A program made the position numbers and the translations under genes. A DNA stretch of 64,000 nt, from contig NZ_FNRV01000001.1 of assembly GCF_900105115.1 (NCBI RefSeq), positions 3,767,501-3,831,500 on the forward strand, given 5' to 3'. The notes under the pieces were generated by a model. That model searched no databases, had not been told where the DNA came from, and worked only from the letters and a program-made list of their open reading frames with translations. The DNA comes from Pseudomonas mohnii. Its GTDB lineage: Bacteria > Pseudomonadota > Gammaproteobacteria > Pseudomonadales > Pseudomonadaceae. Below are positions 36,489 through 43,749 of the stretch, piece by piece. Numbering within the stretch: position 1 is the first letter of the stretch; each line of letters begins with the position of its first letter.

Positions 36489-36592
36489 TGTAGGAGCGAG
36501 CCTGCTCGCGATGAATTTGAAGGCGCCGCGTTCTTTCAGACCGCGCGCGTCATCGTTAACGACCATCGCGAGCAAGCTCGCTCCTACAGGGG
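36489..36592. repeat. REPIN between dgcA and dgcB
   Basis: TTGTAGGAGCGAGCCTGCTC and inverted GCGAGCAAGCTCGCTCCTAC inside the operon; it may set different message stability for dgcA and dgcB. Confidence 0.85.
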
Positions 36593-36643
36593 GTCGAGCA
36601 AAGCATCCAGGTAGTTAAGCCCGAGGTCTTTGGGAGCTTCACC

Positions 36644-38593
36644 ATGTTGAACACCCTTCTTCCAATCCTGTTGTTCGCTGCCCTGGGCCTTGCGGTTCTG
36701 GGCGCGCTGCGGCGGGTGTCCATGTGGCGCCGGGGCCGGGCCTCGAAGGTCGACCTGATCGGCGGCCTGTTCGCCATGCCCAAGCGTTACATGGTCGACC
36801 TGCACCACGTGGTGGCGCGGGACAAATACATTGCCAACACCCACGTGGCCACGGCCGGCGGTGCGGTGGCGTCCATCGTGCTGGCGATTCTGGTGCACGG
36901 TTTCGGCCTGCATAACCGCATCCTCGGGTACGCACTGCTGCTGATGTCGGCGGTGATGTTCGTCGGTGCGATCTTCGTTTACCTGCGTCGACGCAACCCG
37001 CCGAGCCGTTTGTCCAAAGGCCCGTGGATGCGCCTGCCGAAAAGCCTGCTGGCGTTCTCGGCGTCGTTTTTCCTGGTGACCCTGCCCGTGGCGGGCATTC
37101 TTCCGGAGCACTTCGGCGGCTGGCTGTTGGCGACGATTCTCGGCATCGGCGTGCTGTGGGGCGTATCGGAGCTGTTCTTCGGCATGACCTGGGGCGGGCC
37201 GATGAAGCACGCTTTCGCCGGTGCCCTGCACCTGGCCTGGCACCGTCGCGCCGAGCGCTTTGGTGGCGGTCGCTCCACGGGCTTGAAACCGCTGGACCTG
37301 ACCGACCTGTCGGCACCGCTGGGCGTGGAAAAACCCAAGGATTTCACCTGGAACCAATTGCTCGGTTTCGACGCCTGCGTGCAGTGTGGTAAATGCGAAG
37401 CAGCATGCCCGGCGTTCGCCGCCGGTCAGCCGTTGAACCCGAAAAAACTGATTCAGGACATGGTCGTCGGCCTGGCGGGCGGCACCGATGCCAACTTCGC
37501 CGGCAGCCCTTATCCGGGCAAAGCCATCGGCGAACACGCCGGCAATCCCCATCAGCCGATCGTCAATGGTCTGGTGGATGCCGAGACCCTTTGGTCATGC
37601 ACCACTTGCCGCGCCTGCGTCGAGGAGTGCCCGATGATGATCGAGCACGTCGATGCCATCGTCGACATGCGCCGTCACCTGACCCTGGAAAAAGGCGCGA
37701 CCCCGAACAAGGGCGCCGAAGTCCTGGAAAACCTGATCGCCACCGACAACCCCGGCGGCTTTGCACCGGGCGGACGGATGAACTGGGCGGCGGACTTGAA
37801 CCTCACTCTGCTCAGCGAAAAGAACTCCACCGACGTGCTGTTCTGGGTTGGCGACGGTGCCTTCGACATGCGCAACCAGCGCACCCTGCGCGCGTTCGTC
37901 AAAGTGCTGAAAGCGGCCAAGGTCGACTTCGCCGTGCTGGGCCTCGAAGAACGCGACAGCGGCGACGTGGCCCGACGCCTGGGCGATGAAGCGACCTTCC
38001 AGTTGCTGGCCAAACGCAACATCCAGACCCTGGCCAAATACCGCTTCAACCGCATCGTCACCTGCGACCCGCACAGCTTCCATGTGTTGAAAAACGAGTA
38101 CGGCGCCTTCGACGGCAATTACCTGGTGCAGCACCACAGCACCTACATGGCGGAAATCATCCAGGCCGGTGCGCTGAACCTCGGTCAGCACAAGGGCGAC
38201 AGCGTGACCTATCACGACCCGTGCTACCTCGGCCGCTACAACGGCGAGTACGAGGCGCCGCGCGAGGTACTGCGTGCGCTCGGGATCGAAGTCAAGGAAA
38301 TGCAACGTTCCGGTTTCCGCTCGCGCTGCTGCGGCGGTGGCGGCGGGGCACCGATCACCGACATTCCGGGCAAGCAACGAATTCCCGACATGCGCATGGA
38401 AGACATCCGCGAGACCGGCGCCGAACTGGTGGCCGTGGGTTGTCCACAGTGCACGGCGATGCTCGAAGGCGTGGTCGAACCCCGGCCGTTGATCAAGGAC
38501 ATTGCCGAACTGGTGGCCGATGCGCTGCTCGAAGACCAGGCACCGAGCAAGCCGTCCACGCCAGCCAAACGTGAACCTGCGGAGGCCCACTGA
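36644..38593 (+). CDS. dgcB: Membrane FeS oxidoreductase DgcB
   Basis: 649 residues. The first about 200 residues hold five or six membrane helices, with a NarI/DUF224-like layout. Two 4Fe-4S motifs follow, CVQCGKCEAACP and CTTCRACVEECP, then HdrD-type cysteine-rich (CCG) domains including SRCCGGGGGAP. It therefore resembles membrane electron-transfer-flavoprotein:quinone oxidoreductases of the HdrD/GlpC type. It probably passes electrons from DgcA through the adjacent ETF to quinone. Its TGA overlaps the etfA start (TGATG). Confidence 0.92.
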   Translation: MLNTLLPILLFAALGLAVLGALRRVSMWRRGRASKVDLIGGLFAMPKRYMVDLHHVVARDKYIANTHVATAGGAVASIVLAILVHGFGLHNRILGYALLLMSAVMFVGAIFVYLRRRNPPSRLSKGPWMRLPKSLLAFSASFFLVTLPVAGILPEHFGGWLLATILGIGVLWGVSELFFGMTWGGPMKHAFAGALHLAWHRRAERFGGGRSTGLKPLDLTDLSAPLGVEKPKDFTWNQLLGFDACVQCGKCEAACPAFAAGQPLNPKKLIQDMVVGLAGGTDANFAGSPYPGKAIGEHAGNPHQPIVNGLVDAETLWSCTTCRACVEECPMMIEHVDAIVDMRRHLTLEKGATPNKGAEVLENLIATDNPGGFAPGGRMNWAADLNLTLLSEKNSTDVLFWVGDGAFDMRNQRTLRAFVKVLKAAKVDFAVLGLEERDSGDVARRLGDEATFQLLAKRNIQTLAKYRFNRIVTCDPHSFHVLKNEYGAFDGNYLVQHHSTYMAEIIQAGALNLGQHKGDSVTYHDPCYLGRYNGEYEAPREVLRALGIEVKEMQRSGFRSRCCGGGGGAPITDIPGKQRIPDMRMEDIRETGAELVAVGCPQCTAMLEGVVEPRPLIKDIAELVADALLEDQAPSKPSTPAKREPAEAH

Positions 38594-39813
38594 TGAGCGA
38601 CATTATCCGCCGCGACCCTCGGGCCGAATGGATCGCCCGTAACCGTCTGCATCCGCTGCACGCCGCCATGCAGCCGGCGCAACACAGCTGGATGGGGCCC
38701 AATGGCGTCATCCGCAAGAACCCCCATGGCATTGGTTTTATCGGCCCGAACGGCATCAAGCGTATCGACCGCAGTGGCGCGCAACAGGGCGGCGCGACCA
38801 AGCGCTCGGCCGCCGTTGAAGTGCAATTGCCGCTGCATCAAGTGCCTGCCCCGGCGTTCTACATCAGCGTCGTTCCGGACATGGTCGGGGGCCGCTTGAG
38901 CAGTCACGACCGCGATCTCCTGGGACTGGCCCATCAACTGGCGGGCAAGGATGGCGCGGTGTTGGCCGTGGTCTTTGGCGAACATAAAGAGAGCGCCTTT
39001 GCCAGTGCCGGCGTCGATCGCCTGCTGGTGCTCGAGGGCGAGGAATTCAGCGGTTATGCACCGGAACAACGGGTACAGGGCCTGCGGGCTGTGGATAACC
39101 AGTTCAGTCCGCGTCACTGGTTACTGCCGGACAGTCGTACCGGTGGTGGCGAGCTCGGTCGCCGTTTTGCCGCGGCATTGGGCGAACGCCCGGCCACGCG
39201 GGTCTGGCAGGTCAAGGATCAGGCGTGCATCGGCCGCGCCGGTGCGGGGTTGCAAGACCTTGCGCGTCCGCTCGCACGGCTGATTCTGGCCGCTGCCGAA
39301 TGCGCCGAACCGGTCAGCGAAACCCGCCACGAAGCCCTGCCGGTGGAGTTATCCACAGCGGTTGCGCGCAGCTTGTCGCGGATCGAGGATCTGGGTGCGG
39401 TGGCGGTAGATCCGGCGGCGATTCCGATGGCCGAAGCGGAGTTCATTTTCTCCGGCGGCAACGGCGTCAAGGATTGGGGCCTTTTCCACAGGACCGCCGA
39501 AGCATTGGGTGCCACCGAAGGCGCGTCCCGGGTTGCCGTGGACGACGGTTTCATGGCCCGCGACCGTCAGGTCGGCGCGTCGGGTACCTGGGTCACTGCA
39601 CGGGTCTATGTGGCGGTGGGGATTTCCGGGGCGATCCAGCACCTGCAGGGTATTGGTGCCTGCGACAAGGTGGTGGCGATCAACCTCGATCCTGGCTGCG
39701 ACATGATCAAACGGGCCGATCTGTCGGTGATCGGCGAAAGTGCCGAGATTCTTCAAGCCTTGATCGCGGCGGTAGAGGCCTACCGCAACGACGCCAAGCG
39801 CGATGCGGCTTAA
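38593..39813 (+). CDS. etfA: Electron transfer flavoprotein alpha subunit (long form)
   Basis: 406 residues, about 100 longer than ordinary EtfA. The extension is N-terminal (RDPRAEWIARNRLHPLH.. to about residue 90) and unrelated to known domains that I recognise. The C-terminal FAD domain is normal: VGASGTWVTARVYVAVGISG and GACDKVVAINLDPGCDMIKRADL. The ATG lies in the stop of dgcB (TGATG). It works with EtfB as electron carrier between DgcA and DgcB. Confidence 0.88.
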   Translation: MSDIIRRDPRAEWIARNRLHPLHAAMQPAQHSWMGPNGVIRKNPHGIGFIGPNGIKRIDRSGAQQGGATKRSAAVEVQLPLHQVPAPAFYISVVPDMVGGRLSSHDRDLLGLAHQLAGKDGAVLAVVFGEHKESAFASAGVDRLLVLEGEEFSGYAPEQRVQGLRAVDNQFSPRHWLLPDSRTGGGELGRRFAAALGERPATRVWQVKDQACIGRAGAGLQDLARPLARLILAAAECAEPVSETRHEALPVELSTAVARSLSRIEDLGAVAVDPAAIPMAEAEFIFSGGNGVKDWGLFHRTAEALGATEGASRVAVDDGFMARDRQVGASGTWVTARVYVAVGISGAIQHLQGIGACDKVVAINLDPGCDMIKRADLSVIGESAEILQALIAAVEAYRNDAKRDAA

Positions 39814-39828
39814 GGGAAGGAAAGGGTT

Positions 39829-40599
39829 ATGAGCACGAAAATCATCAGCCTGGTGTCCATCGGAGCCCACCCGACGTCCGGCCGCCCACGTCGCGCCGAA
39901 CAGGATGCGCGTGCCGTGGAACTGGGCCTGCAGTTGGCTGGGGATAACTTGCAGGTGCTGCATGCCGGCGATGTCGCCGAGCCTGCGTTGCGCGCTTATC
40001 TGGGCATGGGGCTGGAGCAATTGCATGTCCTGGAACAACCCGAGGGCGCGGATGCGCTACCGGCGCTGACCGCGTATTTGCGCGATGCCGGCGCTCAGGT
40101 GGTGCTGACTGGCAGTCAGGCTGAAACCGGCGAAGGCTCGGGCATGTTGCCGTTCCTGCTGGCTGAAAGCCTGGGCTGGCCGCTGGTGGTAGGGCTGGCG
40201 CAGGTCGAGTCCATCGATGGCAGCTCGGCGCTGGTGCTGCAAGCCTTGCCTCGTGGCCAGCGCCGTCGCCTGAAGGTTCGCCTGCCGTTCCTGGCCACTG
40301 TGGATAACGCTGCGCCCAAGCCACGGCAAAGCGCCTACGGCCCGGCCCGGCGTGGGGTGTTGCAGGCCGATGAAGTGGAAGTCGTCGACGATGAACTGTT
40401 GGCGGTGGCGACCCTGCAACCGGCCAAGCCACGACCCAAGCGCCTGAAAGTCATCAAGGCCAAAAGCGGTGCCGACCGCATGAAAGCCGCAACGGCCAAG
40501 GCCAGCGGCGGCGGTGGGCAAGTGCTCAAGGGCGTCACGGCGCAGGCGGGGGCTGAAGCGATTCTCAAGCTGCTGATCGAAGAGGGCGTGGTGCGCTGA
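39829..40599 (+). CDS. etfB: Electron transfer flavoprotein beta subunit
   Basis: 256 residues. SIGAHPTSGRPRRAEQDARAVELGL and LTGSQAETGEGSGMLPFLLAESLGWP are the beta-subunit nucleotide-binding fold, with the usual SDSGDGSG-like phosphate loop in variant form. ATG at 39829 has AAGGAAAGGG upstream. Forms the dedicated ETF of the dimethylglycine system with etfA. Confidence 0.87.
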   Translation: MSTKIISLVSIGAHPTSGRPRRAEQDARAVELGLQLAGDNLQVLHAGDVAEPALRAYLGMGLEQLHVLEQPEGADALPALTAYLRDAGAQVVLTGSQAETGEGSGMLPFLLAESLGWPLVVGLAQVESIDGSSALVLQALPRGQRRRLKVRLPFLATVDNAAPKPRQSAYGPARRGVLQADEVEVVDDELLAVATLQPAKPRPKRLKVIKAKSGADRMKAATAKASGGGGQVLKGVTAQAGAEAILKLLIEEGVVR

Positions 40600-40623
40600 C
40601 CGATCACCCGCACAGATTTAAAG

Positions 40624-40650
40624 GTGGGAGCGAGCCTGCTCGCTCCCACA
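40624..40650 (+). repeat. Compact REP hairpin in the leader of the GNAT gene
   Basis: GTGGGAGCGAG, loop of 4-5 bases, CTCGCTCCCAC: an 11-pair perfect stem ending immediately before AGGGGGAAACATC and the ATG at 40663. It could shield or expose the ribosome site. Confidence 0.75.
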
Positions 40651-40662
40651 GGGGGAAACATC

Positions 40663-41229
40663 ATGACCGTTGAATTTCGTTCGGCAGTACGCGCGGATGC
40701 GCGCGAGATTGCGCGTCTGTTCCAGATTTCCTCGGAAGGTGCTTCGGATTACATCTGGAGCCAGATAGCAGAGCCCGGGCAGGATCTGTTGGACGTTGGA
40801 GCCATCCGTTATGCCCGTGAAGATGTAGATTTTTCCTACCAGAATTGCCTGATCGCCGAGGCCGGCGGGAAGATCATCGGCATGCTGCACAGCTACGTGA
40901 TGCGTTACGACCCGTTCGCGGCGCCAGTGACCGATCCGGTGCTGGCGCCGTATGCCACGATGGAAATCCCCGACACCCTTTACATTTCCAGCCTGGCGCT
41001 GCACGAGGGCTGGCGAAACCAGGGCTTGGGCAAGCAATTTCTCGCTTACGCCTACGACCGTGCCAATCGTCTCGGGCTTAACGGCCTGAGCCTGATCGAC
41101 TACGCCGCGAACACCGGCGCCCGGCGCTTCTATGAGCGCCACGGCTTCCGCATCGTCGATACCTGCCAGATCACGCCGCATCCGATGATCCGGGTCACGG
41201 GCGAAGCCTATTTGATGTACCGGCCTTAG
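40663..41229 (+). CDS. GNAT-family N-acetyltransferase
   Basis: 188 residues. The GNAT core includes LHEGWRNQGLGKQFLAYAYD (acetyl-CoA loop) and NTGARRFYERHGFRIV near the C-terminus. The substrate is unknown. ATG at 40663 with AGGGGG upstream; the longer frame to 40624 would translate the REP hairpin and is rejected. Followed by a hairpin at 41250-41277, and placed at the end of the dgc-etf cluster. Confidence 0.87.
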   Translation: MTVEFRSAVRADAREIARLFQISSEGASDYIWSQIAEPGQDLLDVGAIRYAREDVDFSYQNCLIAEAGGKIIGMLHSYVMRYDPFAAPVTDPVLAPYATMEIPDTLYISSLALHEGWRNQGLGKQFLAYAYDRANRLGLNGLSLIDYAANTGARRFYERHGFRIVDTCQITPHPMIRVTGEAYLMYRP

Positions 41230-41249
41230 CGGGCCATCGCGACTTCGCA

Positions 41250-41277
41250 CCGCCCCTGGGAGAGCTGCCAGGGGCGG
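41250..41277 (+). terminator. Hairpin after the GNAT gene
   Basis: CCGCCCCTGG and CCAGGGGCGG with an eight-base loop, 20 bases after the stop; no T run. Confidence 0.6.
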
Positions 41278-41347
41278 CACGAAGTGGTCATTACCTGAAA
41301 AGAATACCCCGCCCGGAAGACACCACCGAACATGATCAGGGCACTTG

Positions 41348-41926
41348 TGTGGATAAAACCTGCCTGGTTCTCCACAAACTCTGTTAGCGCTTCTGTGGAT
41401 AACATGTTCGCCCCTCGCTGCAGCCCCTGAAAATAAAGCCGTTCAGCCCGTAGATCAAAAAACAATCAGCCTAAGCCATGGTTTTCTCGAGAGTTTTCTG
41501 AGGATAAGTGTGAGCGCGAAGCAATACTTGTCCCCGATCTCTGTTGGCGCTTCTGTGGATAAGATGTTCGCTTAGCGCTACAGGCCTTATAAAACGAGCC
41601 TTTCAGGTGTCTGATCAAAAATTGATCGAATTGCCGTTTTTATCCATTCCGCCTCCCTCAAATGCAGAAACTACAAGGCTTTCAGCGGTTTTCCACAGAG
41701 GCTCGGAAGTTGCCCCCAAAGTCTGTTGGCGCTTCTGTGGATAAGGTGTTTGCCATCCGCTGAAGGCCATGTAGTACGTGGCTTTCAAGGGTTTGGTTAA
41801 AAAGTGATCAAGCTCATCGGGAAACCGTGATTCCGGATAAGTCACGGATTTTCTTTGGTTTCTGTGGAGAAAGTTATGCGCCTGTCCACAGTTGTCCCCA
41901 TTTGCTGTGGGTGGAGATGTGGATAA
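41348..41926. promoter_or_regulatory. DnaA-box array
   Basis: Five exact DnaA boxes, TGTGGATAA on the plus strand, at 41348, 41394, 41554, 41736 and 41918, all in the same orientation. Near matches with one change lie at 41368-41376 (TTCTCCACA), 41499-41507, 41689-41697 (TTTTCCACA) and 41864-41872. Boxes two to five are spaced 160, 182 and 182 bases and share flanks (TCTGTTGGCGCTTC before, GTTCG after). The array could bind DnaA, as datA or DARS loci do in E. coli. It is not the usual dnaA-dnaN-linked origin. Confidence 0.75.
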
Positions 41927-41930
41927 CTTG
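41380..41930 (+). repeat. Degenerate tandem repeats of about 160-182 bp
   Basis: Units begin near 41380, 41540, 41722 and (very divergent) about 41902. Each starts with CTCTGTTGGCGCTTCTGTGG-like sequence, continues with GATAAGATGTTCG, then GCTG/CTAC-AGGCC, and in units one to three a GATCAAAAA or GTTAAAAAGTGATCAA stretch about 60 bases later. Similarity fades toward the fourth unit. Confidence 0.65.
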
Positions 41931-41969
41931 TTCGCGAAAGGCTGAGAGGCGCGCACCGTATAGCGCCGA

Positions 41970-41990
41970 ACGAAATAGATCATATTTCGT
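41970..41990. promoter_or_regulatory. 8-bp inverted repeat ACGAAATA/TATTTCGT
   Basis: Perfect arms around GATCA, about 45 bases past the last DnaA box, in the AT-rich stretch. It may be a protein-binding site; no gene start is near. Confidence 0.5.
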
Positions 41991-42043
41991 ACAGTTCTAT
42001 ATAGAAGAGGGTAATGGCGGTCGTAAAACGTCGCGAACAGGCC

Positions 42044-42147
42044 CCTGTAGGAGCGAGCCTGCTCGCGATGGTCGTGAACGGTAATGCGTTAAGCCAGATG
42101 CCCCGCGGCGTGCTCGGGTTCTTCGCGAGCAGGCTCGCTCCTACAGT
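42044..42147. repeat. REPIN
   Basis: CTGTAGGAGCGAGCCTGCTC and its inverted copy, ending 11 bases before the gbcA stop. Confidence 0.87.
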
Positions 42148-42158
42148 GGGCGATGGCG

Positions 42159-43454
42159 TTAGCCTTGGACAGGGACGCCTTTGAGGTACGGCGCAGGCTC
42201 GGCCCCCAGATTGTTCAGCATCCGCTCGCTGTACCAATCCACGAAGTTCACCACGCCAAACTCATAAGTCTTGGAGTACGGCCCAGGCTGATAAGCGGTG
42301 GAGTTGATGCCGCGCTGGTTCTCTTCGGCCAGGCGACGGTCCTGGTCATTGGTGGCGTCCCAGACCTTGCGCATGCGCTCCACGTCGTAGTCCACGCCTT
42401 CGACGGCATCCTTGTGCACGATCCACTTGGTGGTGACCATGGTTTCCTGGGCGCTGATCGGCCACACGGTGAACACGATGATGTGGTCGCCCATGCAGTG
42501 GTTCCACGAGTGCGGCAGGTGCAGGATGCGCATCGAGCCCAGGTCCGGGTTCTTGATGCGGCCCATGAGCTTGGCGCAGCCTTGCTTGCCGTCCATGGTC
42601 ATCGACACGGTGCCCTTGAGCAGCGGCATGCGTACGATGCGGTTACGCAGGCCGAAGCTGGCGTGGGCGTAAGGGATCTTCTCGGCTTCCCAAGCGGCGG
42701 CGGAGGCGGCGACGTGGTCCTTGAAGGCCTGGTCGGCGCGCGGGTCGGTGACGTCGTCCCATTCCAGCAGGGTTTTCAGCAGTTCCGGGTGCGACGCATT
42801 GCAGTGGTAGCACTCGCGGTTGTTTTCCAGCACCAGTTTCCAGTTGGCTTTTTCCATCAAGGTGGTTTGCACCGCCACCTTGGTGTTTTCCATGTCGTAC
42901 GGTTCCATGTAATGGCTGAGCGTCGACAGGAAGTCATCGATGGCCGGCGGGTTATCCGACAGGCTGATGAAGATGTAGCCGCCCGCGGTTTTCACGTTCA
43001 CCGGCTTGAGGCCGTACTGATTCATGTCGAAATCGGCGCCCATCTCGGTGCCGGCGAACAGCAGGCGACCGTCGAGTTCGTAGGTCCACTGGTGGTAATG
43101 GCAAACCAGTTTGGCGACCTTGCCCTTGTCGCTGGTGCACAGGCGCGAGCCACGGTGACGGCAGACGTTATGGAACGCGTGCACGACGCCTTCTGCGCCA
43201 CGGATCACGATGATCGGATTCTTGCCGACTTGCAGCGTCAGGTAGTTGCCCTTGGTGGGGATCTCGCAGGTCATGCCGGCGATCAGCCACTCTTTCTGAA
43301 AGATTTCCTGCATGTCGATATCAAACAGGCGATCGTCAGAGTAAAACGGCTGCGGCAGCGAGAACGTGCGCTCACGCTCTTGCAGCATCTGGGCAGTGGC
43401 CTTGCGTGCGGGTTCCAGCGGATCGCCCAGGCTCAGGGTAGTAGTGACGTCCAT
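42159..43454 (-). CDS. gbcA: Glycine betaine demethylase, oxygenase subunit GbcA
   Basis: 431 residues. The Rieske motif is CRHRG..CHYHQW (about residues 95-120), and the mononuclear iron site has HCNASH with an upstream Asn/Glu (ENNRECYHCNASH). It is a Rieske non-heme iron oxygenase that demethylates glycine betaine to dimethylglycine and formaldehyde, with electrons from GbcB. ATG at 43454 has GAGGA upstream. It is divergent from gbcB, with a 295-base control region between. Confidence 0.95.
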   Translation of the reverse strand: MDVTTTLSLGDPLEPARKATAQMLQERERTFSLPQPFYSDDRLFDIDMQEIFQKEWLIAGMTCEIPTKGNYLTLQVGKNPIIVIRGAEGVVHAFHNVCRHRGSRLCTSDKGKVAKLVCHYHQWTYELDGRLLFAGTEMGADFDMNQYGLKPVNVKTAGGYIFISLSDNPPAIDDFLSTLSHYMEPYDMENTKVAVQTTLMEKANWKLVLENNRECYHCNASHPELLKTLLEWDDVTDPRADQAFKDHVAASAAAWEAEKIPYAHASFGLRNRIVRMPLLKGTVSMTMDGKQGCAKLMGRIKNPDLGSMRILHLPHSWNHCMGDHIIVFTVWPISAQETMVTTKWIVHKDAVEGVDYDVERMRKVWDATNDQDRRLAEENQRGINSTAYQPGPYSKTYEFGVVNFVDWYSERMLNNLGAEPAPYLKGVPVQG

Positions 43455-43749
43455 CGTTTAATCCTCAAGGCCATCTGCGTGGCCGGCGAAAGTGGCTAAT
43501 CAGGTGTGCTGCTCAGGGTTGCTACGCAAGGTGTAAAGGTTGTGTCTTGGTATGGGGCGAGTGTGGGGCCGGCGCTGGCCAGAACCTTATCCATGGGCGA
43601 CATGGTGCAATCTGTTCCCGACGCGCAAGCCCCGGTAGTTGGGGGCTGGTCGCGATAAGCATGTGAATGTCGCAGATAGGTAAATGGGTGGTTCGCGCTA
43701 TACGCAGAATCGCCAACATGAAGGCCGACAGTCGGCCGTGGAGATCAGC
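43455..43749. promoter_or_regulatory. gbcA/gbcB divergent control region with candidate GbdR half-sites
   Basis: GTCGCGATA at 43649 and GTCGCAGATA at 43669 are direct repeats 20 bases apart, the arrangement used by AraC-type activators. GbdR is known to activate both genes in P. aeruginosa. The assignment of these repeats as its site is mine. Confidence 0.5.

Larger units (their letters stand above)
41230..42158. other. 929-bp convergent gap without genes
   Basis: It lies between the stop codons of the GNAT gene (plus) and gbcA (minus), so neither gene needs a promoter here. It is more AT-rich than its surroundings. It contains a hairpin, an array of DnaA boxes on degenerate repeats, an inverted repeat and a REPIN. 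The longest frame (41615-41983, minus) has no ribosome site or protein-like composition. Confidence 0.75.

Noticed and set aside
41340..41930. Interpretation of the DnaA array as the main chromosomal origin
   Set aside because: No dnaA, dnaN, rpmH or gidA nearby and no obvious 13-mer AT-rich unwinding region; neighbours are catabolic genes.
41615..41983. 122-codon frame in the DnaA-box gap
   Set aside because: No ribosome site; it runs through the repeat units and would translate the DnaA boxes; no protein-like features.
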